Below are positions 10,913 to 23,008 of a DNA stretch of 64,000 nucleotides, in pieces; within the stretch, counting starts at the first letter, position 1; each line of letters begins with the position of its first letter. Where the stretch lies: positions 120,496,264-120,560,263 of the forward strand of contig CM056376.1 of the NCBI GenBank assembly GCA_029718625.1, read 5' to 3'. Under the pieces are notes generated by a model, which made no database searches, was not told the origin of the DNA, and saw nothing but the letters and a program-made list of their open reading frames with translations. Position numbers and translations under genes: made by a program. This stretch comes from Synaphobranchus kaupii (taxonomy: Eukaryota > Chordata > Actinopteri > Anguilliformes > Synaphobranchidae).

Positions 10913-11412
10913 CTCCCTCCCCCATCTCTGTGATGGTGATTAGTGGCATGGTGTATATGGATGATTTACTGGCATCCAGCCTGGGGCGAGGTGGTGAGTA
11001 AGAACTCCTTGACGGACTCCTCCACCACCCCCTCTGGGGCCTCGTCACAGCAGCCTTTTGATTACCACCCGCCCCCCGCCCCTGAGGATTATGGGGAAAG
11101 GACCAAGCGACAGAGATGCCAATAAATTCTGACTTTGCGGCGATTATGGCGACGCCAGGGGCCTGACCCCGTTTGTCTGACACTCTCGTTTATTTGCTCC
11201 CACTCTACTTGTCAATAGGGTGCTGATCCTATCGTCGCCATTTTAAATCAGTCATATCTTTTTAGGAATAGGATATTTTAAATCTCCGTTTGATCTGTTG
11301 TTTAGTCACAAGCCTAAGTACAGTTTTCGGTTTCTACATGACTGCACTTCCACAGGCCGTAATGTTGGACCATGTAAAATGTGATGTCAGCCTAGTGGTT
11401 TTGATAGTTTTT
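10580..11412. other. No gene seen; moderately GC-richer stretch with GA repeat
   Basis: A pure GA tract lies at 10881-10905. A 172-codon minus-strand frame (10665-11183) spans the tract and is partly made of its translation; it has no recognisable domain. I see no supportable gene. Confidence 0.45.
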
Positions 11413-11416
11413 TTAA

Positions 11417-11799
11417 CCCTTGTGTGGTGTTAGGGTCTGTGGGACCCGTATTCAATGTTTACTAAAAGAAAAATTATACAATTCATAATTTTTTCAACCT
11501 GAGACTCATTGGCCTTGGCTCATTTTCTGTGATGAACATGTAAAAGAACACAAAAATCACATTTTATCACAAAAAACAAATATCACTTTTATTGATAAAT
11601 GTGATCTAACAGAGGTAAATGGTCAATGTTAACCATATATGCTGTCTGTATTGCTTGTAATTGAGATCAAGTCAATATCTGTGAAGTAGTTTTATGTAAA
11701 TTGTTATGGCTTTATTGTTTTAAAAACCCAATAATGTTGTGGGTCCACCAGACCCGCGAACACTGGGTGAGTAACAAAAACACAAACACCACACAAGGG
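11417..11799. mobile_element. piggyBac-like MITE flanked by TTAA
   Basis: This 383-bp element lies between two TTAA target sites (11413-11416 and 11800-11803). Its ends are perfect inverted repeats of 15 bp, CCCTTGTGTGGTGTT. Inside each end lies a GGGTC...GACCC motif (GGGTCTGTGGGACCC on the left, GGGTCCACCAGACCC on the right). TTAA duplication with CCCTT ends is the signature of piggyBac transposons. No coding frame is present, so it depends on a transposase elsewhere. A related end lies at 26161-26247. Confidence 0.92.
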
Positions 11800-11803
11800 T
11801 TAA

Positions 11804-14800
11804 ACTGAACAATGTGTTTAAGGTCAGCCAGTCTTGCTATTATCACAGTCTGTGGATGTGTGTTAGGATAGAGTTCCCCCGTCATCACACATAAGGAAGT
11901 AACATAAGTGTAAAAACATGGCCTTCATCACTGCAATAAACACTAAAATTAGTACTTTGAATGGCCAGAATTGACATCAAATCGAATACTCATGTCTTCC
12001 TTCTGTCAGTACTGTTTTATTTCCTGAAAGTGTTGCATTTGCAAGAATTCAATTAAATTTCACTTTTTCCTTAACTTTAAACAATGATTATTCAATATTT
12101 ATTTAATAACAGAGGCAATCAAATTTTATCAGACCTCCAGCCATCTGACAGGCTGGTTGCTGTGGTCAATAACATTTTGAGCTTATCTCTGTCTCCCTGT
12201 GAAACTGCCATGGAGCCACCTGACTTGGGCTGGGATCTGAATAATGAAAATGAGATGAGAAGCTGATAGCTTCCAAAATGTAATCCAAATGAATTATGGA
12301 ATTTTTCAGCTAATGGTTTTTGCAATATAAAAAACAGAGAAAAAATGTGTATAATTAAAAAATAAGGTAGGCCTACAGGTTCACCCCGGAATACATTCAT
12401 AAACCAATTATACATTCATAAACATAACACACAAGTAGAGCCAAATTTAAAGTTTTCAGATTTTTCTGATGCTCACATTTCAAACACTGTACAAAGTATC
12501 AAATTTCCTCAAAGGTTTTGGCCACATTGACGCGTGTTAGAAAAAGACATATGGAACAGCTTCACTTTCAATAATCAGCCTTTCCAAAGACCCAGCTGCA
12601 GCATTTTTCTTTCTGTTGTGGTTGTTAAGGAATCCCTTAATGAGCCTGCATCTGTTTGCACACTGAACATACATAACCTATACCTACAGTAGAAATTCAA
12701 TTATTTCTTATATGTGGGGAGTCAAATGAAAGGCCCACATTCAACCCAACAAAAATGTGCTTTGTGTGAGTCCGTATCTCAAATATACGGCATTCTTTCT
12801 ATTTCAGTAAGTATTAAGGAACTTATTTATTTTATTCTATTTTATTTTTTATTAAAAAATATTTGGGGGGAGGGTGATTCTCTTTATTAAAATATCCACA
12901 AAAAAGCCCATTTGAGTCTATGTTGTTGAAATAACTCTAGGATCTTTGTGTAACATTGAAATTAATTAATATTGTCTGGCTGTAAACAGTGACACATTGT
13001 TCTTTAAATCTATATTTGATCAAAGTTAGCCATCATATTCATATGCAACCTTTTTTTATTCCATCAATAACACATTTAACAATCCCCTCCCCTAATGAAG
13101 CAGCTAACCATAGGGGCCTGGAGAAGCGTTTCAAGGGGACTACGTTTGATGGAGGTTGACTGGTTGACACTGATCTAAGGACAGCGGCGCGATAAAACTC
13201 TCCCGGGCTCTTTCACATCACATCTCCCTCCCCACTGCACAAGCTTCCTGTCAGTTTCAGGCTCGTTCTTCATCCCTGAGGCAAGTCTACATATAACGCT
13301 AATCACTAACAATCTACCCTGCATGTGTGCTGAGGATAGACCATCTCCCTTATGGATTCTCACTGTAAGATGAGGGGAAGGGGTTCACTGGGGGATTGTC
13401 AACGGGCTAACAAAGATAGACAACATTGCACTGACATTCTGATTTATATCAAAACCTCAGAGAAGCCTGATCTTGTTAGATCTCACTTTGAATATTTGTT
13501 TTTTTCACTGTGGCTAATTCACCCTCTTCCAATGATCTTCCAACCACTGAACAAGACAGTCATTTACAACACTCCCCCCGCCACCTCCAAACCAACCACC
13601 CACCAACAGCCTGCCGATTCTCATTACAGGAAAATTAAATATTTATTCAAACACTTGTGCCTTGGGACAAGGGGATCCACAGATATAGAATGGATGTGCT
13701 TATGCACTGTGGCAGGAATAAATGGAAGACATGAAACAATAAACGCCAAGATGACAAAAAGTCGAGAAGAGACCGAAGGAGCTGATTTTTAGTAAACCAA
13801 AAATAATTGCATACATACATAAATATAGCAGAATACAAGGCAGTTTCTGAGAACATAAATATGTGTATGTGTGTGTAGGGCCACCCATTTATATTTCATT
13901 TAATTCTTTTTTTTTTTTTGCAGCCACCACAGAAAGGAAGTAGAAAAGCAGTCTTTTCGCCATTTGCTGTCAATTCCTATAACACTCTCTGCCCCTTTCA
14001 CCACTCTTGTCCCTTTCTATTACCTCCACCTCCACACTGATTAAGTAATTTATAATTAAGAGGTGATTTCAAAGACACTTCGGACACCAACATTTGTACC
14101 TTGTTAATGGCATGTGTAGAATATACAATGAGTCTTCCCCCCTCTGGCCAAACACTAATTGGATAATCAATCTCTCCTAAATTGCAGCATCCCCAGGGAC
14201 TCAGGAGGTGCTCTGTCAATGACAGGGGAAGCAACTCTCTCCCGTTTACCATTTCCTCTTCCCAATCACTGGACCTTGGTGTCAGGGTTAAGGGGTCGCT
14301 GTGGAAATTTATCGACCCTCCATATCAGGCTAAGAAAACTAGCACCGGAGACAATTACAAATGAAAGAGCAGCACTTGGGTTATTTATATCTGTACGGCT
14401 GCCAAACTGTAGGGAACACAGTAACAGAAATTTTCATTTGACCCTCAACCCGCCATTTACAAGCCATCTTGTCACTGGTGTTCAGGGAAGTGGGAGGGAC
14501 AGGGGTACTATTAAAGTCATCTCACACTGAAACTGTCCTGTCAGATTTTATAGAACAACCCTGGATATTATGAGTCTGCTACTAGGCAGGCAGTTAGCTG
14601 CAGTTCAGCTCACTGACTCCATCTTTGGGAGGCACACTTGTTACAAATGTCTTTTTGGGGCTCACTTTTACCTGGCCGAATGCATACGTTTTATGGTTTA
14701 TGACTAATTTCATCAATTCCATTTCTTATGGTGATCTCGGAGAAAAAAGTAAGTAGGGGCCACAGATAAGAGTTCGGTTTAATTGTTCAATATGTCTCCC

Positions 14801-14822
14801 AATATGACCTATGAGCCAGATC
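11804..14822. other. No gene seen; mostly unique sequence
   Basis: The longest frame (146 codons, 13352-13792) has no domain and no sign of an exon. At about 14120-14400 the base composition is more balanced and looks as if it could be conserved non-coding DNA; I cannot test that here. A T-run lies at 13909-13919. Confidence 0.4.
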
Positions 14823-15172
14823 CTATTCACGGTGCAGTGGTTAGCACTGTCGTCTCATAGGAAAAAGGTACCGAGTTTGAATCCCGGCCAAGGGCCGTTC
14901 TGTGCGGAGTTTGCATGTTCTCCCCGTGTCCACGTGGGTTTGCTCCGGGTACTCCAGTTTCCTCCCACGGTCCAAAGACATGCAGGCTAATTAGAGACTC
15001 TAAATTGCCCATAGGTATGATTGTGTGAGTGTGTGCCTGATATAGATTAGTGACCTGTCCTGAATGTATTCCTGCTTCTCGCCCAATGCATGGGATAGGC
15101 TCCAGCCCCCCCCCCCCCCCCCACGTAACCCTGACCAGGAATAAGCGGGTTAGATAATGGATGGATGGATTT
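14823..15172 (+). mobile_element. tRNA-derived SINE (V-SINE/Mermaid type)
   Basis: The head is tRNA-like. An A-box-like GTGCAGTGGTTAGC lies near 14832 and a B-box-like GAGTTTGAATCCC near 14874; both are internal RNA polymerase III promoter elements. The body has the blocks GTTTGCATGTTCTCCCCGTG, TTTCCTCCCACGGTCCAAAG and ACATGCAGG, familiar from tRNA-derived fish SINEs. The tail carries GGGATAGGCTCCAGC, a run of 17 C (15106-15122), then GACCAGGAATAAGCGGGTTA and GGATGGATGGAT. The same tail occurs alone at 60108-60242. The family name is from memory of the consensus and is less certain than the SINE call. I could not define a target duplication. Confidence 0.8.
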
Positions 15173-17301
15173 ATTAATAGCTTGTAGTATGAATGCTATT
15201 AGTTAGGTAGCCCAAGCTAACAATTCCAATTTGTGAGGGATAAGTATGCTTTTAACCAAGTTCTAGTCAGCTTAACTAGCTACAATTTAATGTTATTTAG
15301 CAAACCAGAAAAAAAAAAAACGAAAGATAAGCAAATGTTATGTTGCCAAATTAAAAGAAAGGTATTTCTATCATAGGTAAATAGACAAAGGTAGCTACCT
15401 AGCTAGCTTTTAAGTCATGGAAGCAGTTTCAGTGATATACTTGTGGGATGTAGCAAGATTTTACTCATAGTTGTGCCATGCAGTCCTATCCATATCTTTT
15501 TTTAATACAAGGGTCTTTCACTTTTAAATGCAGTGTTTTAGAATCTATTGAAATGTCACTTACACTGGTATTATCTCCTAGTATAATAAATTGAAAATAC
15601 ATGCATTCTCTTAAACTTGGGGGCCACTGACAACAACCTGGCTATGTAACCTTTGGGTGGTTGTGATTTCTGTATATACAGTTCCCCGTGAATTCTCGGT
15701 TGACTATAAAACTGTAAATAATTCATGTTTAGTTCTGCTCCTCTCTGGCAAGGAATGGCAAATTACTCTCCAGACGTCCTCCAAACAAAATGGTAAGTTC
15801 AGCCTTGAAGTTTTCCCTGAAATCCATAACTCACATTTCTTCTGCCCCACATTCAGCAGAGAACACCCCAAAGCATAAACTAGGTAAAGAGAACCGATTT
15901 GAATTTGTAGAGGCAATCAAGCGCAAAATCCATCATCTCAGTCTGCCAAAATATCAACTCCATGGCTAATACGTGACAGTAATGGAGTACAGACTGAGTG
16001 CACGCTGTACGGGAAATCATGTATTATGTGTAATTTCATTCCACTGAGAATATAATCTGTCTTCTGTTATCGGCACCATTTGAACTATTCAGCCATTCCC
16101 CTCCAGCTGTTCGCGGAAGGAAAAACTTTTTTTTGAGTTTGCAAGTCATTCCAGTGAATTATTCACATAGCATGATAGTGGTGATAGCTCTAGTAATTCA
16201 TTGTCTTCATACTAACAACTTTGCAAGGTTCAAATGACAGCTACAGCTCTTTCCTTGTTCTGATATGCATAACTTAGTCTCTTCTGTGGGATTATGTGCT
16301 TCACATCTGCTATTGGATATTTGTTTCCTTTTTTGGTGGACGGAAGGGGGGGGGGGGGGGTGGGGGTGGTGGTTGTGAATTAATCTAAACTTTTCTACTA
16401 TGTGGGTCAGAAATTAACTTGGAGCAGAGCCACCTCTTTTTGTAAGCTCAGGATTCATTAGCATCCACAGGCCCACCTGTAAATGTCAAGCCATTCTCCA
16501 GCTCATTAATAATAAAGCAGAACATCATTCGAATACCCCTGTCTCCTGTGGCATTTTGGCAATCAAAGAATGAACTGTTCCAATTTGCAATGCTGCCCTT
16601 TGGGCTGAAATATTCACCCAATGAATATTTAAAGCTGCAGTTGCCTAACTGAAGTCAGCAGTAAGAGGATAACAACCAATGTCAACCTTCGGAAAAGAGG
16701 TCTACTGTCTATGTTTCAAAACCACACATTTCGGCATTCATCAATATTTGTTTCTTCACATTAGACCTGTTTTGATCTGTAAAACAACTCCTCTGTGGCT
16801 GAGAATGGTATGTTATTGTCCATTCCATAGCTTGATTGTCTCCCAGATGAGCATTAGGGGTAATACATCGTCACATTGCGTGGAACACATTCATTGTCAT
16901 GGCATGCATAATTAAGTTCTCCCCGGAATGCTTCAGGTGCCGCTCTTCAAACTGTTATGACAATAAAGACTGTGATCATAATTTATTACCTAGAATATCC
17001 CTGTATCACCCCTGCCCCCTCACTGGGTGGCTTGTTCCTATGAAATCTCCAGCTGTGGTGACAATGCCATGCGGAAGATAAGACAGACTTGCAAAGGACA
17101 AGACCACATGGGCACTGAAAGAGGATTTTACTTAGCAATAACACCCTTGAAAAACTGTAGTTCTCATAATCATACTATGAATGTCATTTTGAACCATACC
17201 CCTGGCTACTACTGGGTGAGGGAGTGTGTGTGGGGAGGGGGGGTGCATGATTGTGAGGGGTAAAAATAAAGATTTTATGAAAAGGAACCTTTGAAATTTA
17301 A
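15173..17301. other. No gene seen; partly balanced-composition unique DNA
   Basis: No frame above 80 codons looks like protein. A G-rich run lies near 16348-16368. The segment 16430-16700 (CTCATTAATAATAAAGC, GAATATTCACCCAATGAAT-like motifs) has the look of conserved non-coding DNA, which would need alignment to confirm. Confidence 0.4.
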
Positions 17302-17613
17302 GGTAACACTTTACATTAAGTTGCACCCGAATTGTACCTAATTTGGTACGGCCTGCCTTGCTAAATCTCTCCTGCTGAAATTAAATAATTCCATATCATA
17401 AATACACATGAAATTGGCAAGCAAGGTTTATTTGTTGTGTATCAGGAAGATGTGGATAAAATATTTCAGAATATTCACTTTTGTAATTAAGAATGCCGCT
17501 AACTGTTGTTCCGTGTTACCTACGTTGGAGTTACTCAGTAATAACCTATTGTTTCCCAATTAGTTACAATTTGACTCCACAGGTATAGGTGAAATTTAGT
17601 ATAAAGTGTTACC
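17302..17613. mobile_element. MITE with GGTAACACTTTA ends
   Basis: The left end GGTAACACTTTACATTAA and the right end read inward, GGTAACACTTTATACTAA, are inverted repeats of about 18 bp with two differences. The element is 312 bp without coding sequence. Elements with this terminus are common in fish. The flanks (TTTAA on the left, AAATGG on the right) do not show a clear target duplication, so the superfamily is left open. Confidence 0.7.
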
Positions 17614-18871
17614 AAATGGTATATACTGCAAACAATACTGTGTAATTATTATTATATTGTTTTTGCCAAAGGTTTTAGTCTGTACAGAGTCACACTTACT
17701 ACACCAACCAGGAATTGACCGTGATGGGTTTGGGGAGGTTACTGCTGACAGCAAGGTCTACCTGTAACTCAAACTGTAATAGGAGTTAAAGTAGTCAACA
17801 GTAGTTTCTTGGGAGCTGTATTTCAGATTTATTTTACCTTCCTGACTGTAATCTCCTGTTCATTATCCTCACAGTAATGTCTGCTGTCAAATTGCCCAGA
17901 ATTATTGCTACAGAATGAGTGTAGCTGCTGGAGATGTGTCAGAATTGCACATATTTTAGTGAAGCTGTACTGCTTTTTATTTTTGATGATTCCCAGCTAA
18001 TCGGTTCATGAAGAGTTGTTCAGCCAAATATTACAGGGGACAGTTACTCTTTATGTTTTTTTGTTAACAGTTATATTTATATTTAAGTAAATAAAACTGT
18101 GACAAATATGAAAAATACAGTAGTAATACATAATCTCAAAAGGAGTGAAATATTGATTTTGAAAAGAAGATAGTGAGTGCCCTTTAATTCTGGATTTGGT
18201 CGTTTTTTTCCCCCCACTATAGCCTTGCTTCAATTACATTAGTGATATAGGTCCACACATATGCTCTATAATCAGAATCAATCAAAGTAAATTACATTTT
18301 GTCACTTGCAAGGAGAAACTCTGGAATCCTAACAAGGATAGGATAAGAGACTGAATATAGGATTTTCAGCATCGTATCCAAGTTCACTCTTGTCTCAATG
18401 AGTAAGCGTAAAAGTAAACATTAAAGCCGAGAAGATTCCTCCCTCAGGCTTTTCAAAATGTAGAATGGAGACATTAATGTGTGGGTGTCAGCCATCCCAC
18501 ACATACCTCAAGAGGCGTGTGGGTCATTTGTCCCTACCACCAGCACCCATGTACTCCAGATTTTTGTCTCCAAAATGGTCTGCAGGTCTAGTTTTTAACC
18601 TTAAAATCTGAATTTATGAAAGTCCCCAATTCTGAAATTAAGTAATATCACGAGAGGGAGTGCTGTTATATTGTATATCAACACGGCTGTGATTTGGTCA
18701 TGGAGCCATGCTGATGTACAGTATAAGTGTACAACCTTGAGTGTGATTGCTTTTATACAACAATATTGATTGATGACTGAGTCAACAGATTATGATTTTG
18801 TTGTTTATTCGGCTATGCCAACAAATATACTTCCTTCAGGATTCCATTTACAAAAATATTGTTAAGCAACA
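17614..18871. other. No gene seen
   Basis: AT-rich unique-looking DNA with only short frames. I found no terminal repeats or promoter boxes I could support. Confidence 0.4.
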
Positions 18872-18873
18872 TA

Positions 18874-19416
18874 CACTGCCTGGCCAAAAAAAAAGTCACA
18901 CACTCTAATATTTTGTTGGACCGCCTTTAGCTTTGATTACAGCGTGCATTCATCATGGAATTGTTTCGACAACCTTATGCAAGGTCACAGCATTTATTTC
19001 CGTCCAGAGTTGCATTCATTTTTGGCCAAGATCTTGTATTCACGACTGGAGAGTCAAACCACTCCGTAAATTCTTCTCCAGCACATCCCAAAGACTTACA
19101 ATGGGGTTAAGGTCAGGACTCTGGTGGCCAATTCATGCGTGAAAATGATTCCTCATGCTCCCTGAACCACTCTTTCACAATTTGAGCCCGATGATTCTTG
19201 GCATTGTCGTCCTGGAATATGGCCATTGATGGGATAACCCGGTCATTCAGTACATTCAAGTACTCGGCTGACTTCATTTTATTGCTGCATAATGTTGCTG
19301 AGCCTAGACCTGACCAATTGAAGCAACCCCAGATCATAACACTGTCTCCAAAGGCTTGTACAGTGGGCACTATGCATGACGGGTGCAACGGCGACTTTTT
19401 TTTTGGCCAGGCAGTG
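18874..19416 (-). mobile_element. Deleted Tc1-like element, copy 2 (543 bp)
   Basis: The termini match copy 1 (9443-9986): the CACTGCCTGGCC inverted repeats are flanked by TA at 18872-18873 and 19417-19418. The element lies in the opposite orientation. The internal junction, where the terminal repeat GTCGCC is followed directly by the transposase C-terminal region, is the same as in copy 1. Confidence 0.92.
18905..19396 (-). pseudogene. Tc1-like transposase, C-terminal half, frameshifted
   Basis: The frame carries [34 protein letters not shown] and MNWPP, then loses frame before the SPDLNP motif exactly as in the copy at 9443-9986. The motif with the catalytic glutamate follows in another frame near 19100-19120. 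Substitutions relative to copy 1 are few (for example histidine context NH against IH), in line with a common origin followed by independent decay. The DNA-binding N terminus is absent. Confidence 0.85.
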
Positions 19417-19890
19417 TATAAACAGTCAGCCCAAAATAACAAGTGTTACATTACAATTAAAAGTTACAGTGCTGTTGTACTGTATATCAGCACTCATTGA
19501 ATGTCTCTTGTCCAATCAAATTACTCAACCAGAACTAACTGCTGTATTTGATTTTAAAGATGATCTTAAAGATGCCCAGCCCACATGGGCTTACAAGACA
19601 CTATAACTCAAACCGTAAACAAATAGATACTTCACAGCTAGGGCACAGAAAAGAAAAACAAAAAGATTATCACAATTACTCATATTCTTTCATGATTAAT
19701 AATAGTATGTATAATACATGAGTTCTATACATAAATCTTTTCCAGGAAATTTTGCTAACAGGAAAACTTCCTCTTGAAAAAAACATTTTAACACAGATTC
19801 ATCACTGGCCCCCAATTAAATCTTTCAAAAAGAAATTATCAAATCATTATATCTACTACAATGAATCAGAAAGTGAATTCCATTTAGAAT

Positions 19891-21138
19891 TAGACTTGGG
19901 ACGATGGTCGATGGAATCGACTATTGACAATGGTTGAACCCATCGGCGATGGCTATCTATCTTTGTCGATGCCTGGACGATTTTTATTTTTTTAATTCTT
20001 AAAATTAAAATTTTGCCTCTCATTCTGTGTTTTTAATAAATTTTCTACTCTACCATGCATTTACAATGTAACGTGTTGTCTGCGTCTTGTGTAGGCTTAG
20101 GCTACGGAGTGGTGAGCTGTAGCCATATAGCCTATCCCTCAACAGCCTTTTTATTCTAACAGCACAACAAGCTTACTGGTGTCGGACTCGGGGCATGGAA
20201 ACAAATATAGCCTAATATTGTACAATCTGACTGTAGACTAATGAAAGATGTGATCAGAGAAATAAACTAGATTGGATGAAAAGGTGGCCGCTATATTGAT
20301 ACACGGAACGTCTTCGTCACTCAAGCAAAACATTGAAACGAATTAGGAGTTGCTATAATCTCAAATTAATTCAACAGGTTTATCTAGAATAGTAAATAAT
20401 GTAATTCACAATGTAATATAGCCTAGCTTAACCATTTCATCAGTGAAAAAAGTCCCCGATAACGAAAAAAAATCTCAGTCAAACGTAAGCCTATAGGTCT
20501 TGTTGTCTCTTTATTTTATAGGTTTAGGCTATAAATAGTTTCTGATTATCAATAAAAATAATTTGTTTCAGGGTAAATTATGTATTTTTGATTACATTAG
20601 GTTAGTTAAAAAGGTCTAACCCGATAGTGCTAAGTGAGAGAAGTTACGTGCAGATGGAGACAGACTGTGCGGGATGGCACGTGGCATAAAGGGGATCTTG
20701 TGAATCGCTCAGTACAAGACAAAAATGATAATGAACGTGATGACTGCTCGTCTAGCTTCTTCACAAAATGAAATGAAATTAGTAAAATGAAACGAATTGC
20801 TATAAGACAACGAGGGTGCAGAAAGGCTTAGGGAAACTATAGCTCCTGAGCGCTGACCGTGATGCTGACTGTCTCGTTGGACAGCGGCCAGGTGAGATAA
20901 ATAGCCTCTACTAGCTAATCTAGAATAGACGTGAAATCTGTTGTATATTATTCTTTATTATATTTGGACAAAATAGTGAATGCAATTCGCAATGGTATGC
21001 CGTAATAAGTAAGCAAAAGACCCGCTGTTCAATAGCCCCGCCCCCACCCCCCGCGCACCCCTCGATAGAATCGACCATCGGCGATGGCTAGAGAGCTCGA
21101 TGGGACGTTGCTGCCTTGCACACGATGGCACAAGACTA
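19891..21138. mobile_element. Non-autonomous hAT-type element, 1.25 kb
   Basis: Both sides carry the 8-mer TTTAGAAT (19883-19890 and 21139-21146), a hAT-length target duplication. The ends are imperfect inverted repeats: TAGACTTGGGACGATGG on the left and TAGTCTTGTGCCATCGTG read inward from the right. Just inside, both ends are rich in CGATGG/ATCGAC motifs (19900-19975 and 21060-21100), including CATCGGCGATGGCT at 19941-19954 and again at 21075-21088, in the same orientation. The interior has no recognisable coding sequence. Weak identity of the outer repeats is the main doubt. Confidence 0.65.
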
Positions 21139-21146
21139 TTTAGAAT

Positions 21147-21330
21147 ATCTCCTAAATCACAATATGATGGTGTTTATAAAGCATACACCGAACATTAGAG
21201 ACACCCTGCTTTGTGATTATATCAGGTCTTGGAAGAGATATTTGCTTTGACCCACAATACACACTGAAAACTCAGTGGAAGGAAGCATGGCCATCATGCT
21301 CCTGATGTTCACGGTCACCCACTTCGGCAC
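21147..21330. other. Short spacer, no gene
   Basis: Nothing recognisable lies between the hAT element and the retroposon tail. Confidence 0.4.
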
Positions 21331-21480
21331 ATAGAATAGAATAGAATAGAATAACTTTTATTTTCCCGTTTGGGAACTTCAGTTGTAGCCCCAGCAACAA
21401 CAAAAAGACAGAGACAGTGGGGCAGACCCACAGCACACAAACAAACATATCAAATAAAGACATTCAATAGAATCATTTCA
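21331..21480 (-). mobile_element. LINE 3' tail with TTCTA repeats, minus strand
   Basis: Read on the minus strand, the segment passes through GGGAAAATAAAAG, which contains a polyadenylation-like AATAAA, and ends in four units of TTCTA (plus-strand AGAAT units at 21331-21352). A short tandem repeat directly after AATAAA is typical of non-LTR retrotransposon 3' ends. The body upstream on the minus strand is not recognisable, so the 5' limit is arbitrary. Confidence 0.5.
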
Positions 21481-21940
21481 TACAACAGGATATATGTCCA
21501 GCGTGGATCACGGGACACCAGTGATGATAAAGCACTCAATTCTCCAGGTAACTGGAAAGCCCTCGTACATTTACACAAACACTGTTCATAATGGAACCTT
21601 GCAGGGGCCTGGTCGTCATCTATGTTCCCAAAACATCTATAATTCTTACACATTGAAGTACACGCAGATTCCAATGGGAACACAGCAGGTGATTTCCCTC
21701 CTCTCCCATTTCATGCGATGCATAGAAATGATTCTGTCAATTACTCTGAATTATGGACTGGAAAATTACTCCACCCCCAACCCCCTCACCTATCTGAGTA
21801 ACTGTCTCTGCGAGAGAAATTTGCATTTTTGGCACATTAAAGTGAGCCACTTTCATATACACATATGAAGACCTGGTCTTGGCTTTGTCATCAAGAAAGA
21901 CAGTATTAACGCACGTTTTAAAAGGAAATATTGTTCTTAA

Positions 21941-22969
21941 AGCCCCAGGGAACAAAGCCTAAAAAAATAAAGCGTTAAAATGTATGTATGGTATCAGACT
22001 TGAGTGTGTTATTAAGCATCCACCAAAGTTTGAATGAAAAAAAAATATATATATATAAATATGATTAAACACTGCTCAAAAACAGCTGAATTATCTGATC
22101 AGACCTGTATTAGGACGGTCGGGGCGTGGTCGTAATATTCTAATATGCACTCCTGACTGACATTCCTCTGTCCAAGAAGACATTCAGCATCACACAAAAC
22201 AAAAAATACAAAATAGCGCAAGCATGGAGAATCGGGGTTGTGCAATATGTACGAACCTACCGCCACTGAATTTGAGAGTGAAGAAATTCCACAACCAGAT
22301 AACCCGCGTGTTCTAGCTTCACAGGTGGTGACGGAATGGTGGGGTTCAAGATACTAAGTTACCATGTAATAATAAACCACACTTCTTAACTTTGTTATAA
22401 CATTTGTTTCTTCCAATAAACAATAAAGACGTGGGTATTGCTGCTAGTTAGCTAGCTAGTTGACGTTGGGTAGCTTGCATGTTGAATGCCACGGCATTGT
22501 TTGATTGGTTACCATGGCAACTAAAGGTCCACTTCAGTTCTGTGTTAAAAAAATCAACTGCTACCCAGCACCGGCGAGCGCAGCGATGAGAAGGCAAGTG
22601 TGTCATTATTAGTTACATGTTAGTCCTACACACCCAACGTTAGCCAAGATACGCGTAACGTTACTGAAATCCACAGGGCTAGCTAGCTGGCCGTGTTCGA
22701 AATAATAAGGCGGTTAATGTGGGAATGCATTAGTTTTGACAAATGCTGATGGGAGGGATAAGCGACTCATCCTTGTGATTGGTTTGGGATTAGTTTGGGA
22801 TTCCCACTTATAGTACCGACCAACTTCAATCCAAAAACGAGGGTAAATGTATCCAATATCTCTGGAATTCAGAAAGTAATTATGTCAAATACAAGTATAT
22901 GCATGTATGTCCACAAGACCCAAATTAACCTAAATAGAAGGCAATTACGAAAATATGTTCCCTGGGGCT
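21941..22969. mobile_element. TTAA-flanked element, 1.03 kb, with promoter-like interior
   Basis: The element lies between two TTAA tetramers (21937-21940 and 22970-22973). Its ends are perfect 14-bp inverted repeats, AGCCCCAGGGAACA. This layout is that of a piggyBac-type insertion, though the terminal sequence differs from the CCCTTGTG family elsewhere in the window. No transposase is present. The interior (22500-22580) contains an RFX X-box, a CCAAT box and GC-richer sequence, as described separately. Confidence 0.72.
22504..22521 (+). promoter_or_regulatory. CCAAT box overlapping RFX X-box
   Basis: ATTGG (inverted CCAAT) at 22504-22508 runs into GGTTACCATGGCAAC at 22507-22521. The latter matches the palindromic X-box bound by RFX factors, which drive cilia genes and other targets. 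About 60 bp downstream the sequence becomes GC-rich (CACCGGCGAGCGCAGCG) and reaches an ATG at 22584. A functional promoter is an inference; only the motifs are seen. Confidence 0.6.
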
Positions 22970-23008
22970 TTAAATACAATCTAAACAAGATGTCTGGATA
23001 ACTTATGA

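Noticed and set aside
10665..11183. 172-codon minus-strand frame
   Set aside because: It crosses the GA microsatellite, which contributes a Ser-Leu repeat, and the remainder matches nothing I know.
13352..13792. 146-codon open frame on the plus strand
   Set aside because: No domain, no codon pattern distinct from the surroundings, and overlapping frames on the other strand.
14823..14890. Possible tRNA gene
   Set aside because: Same reasoning: it is the head of a SINE, with the body and tail following.
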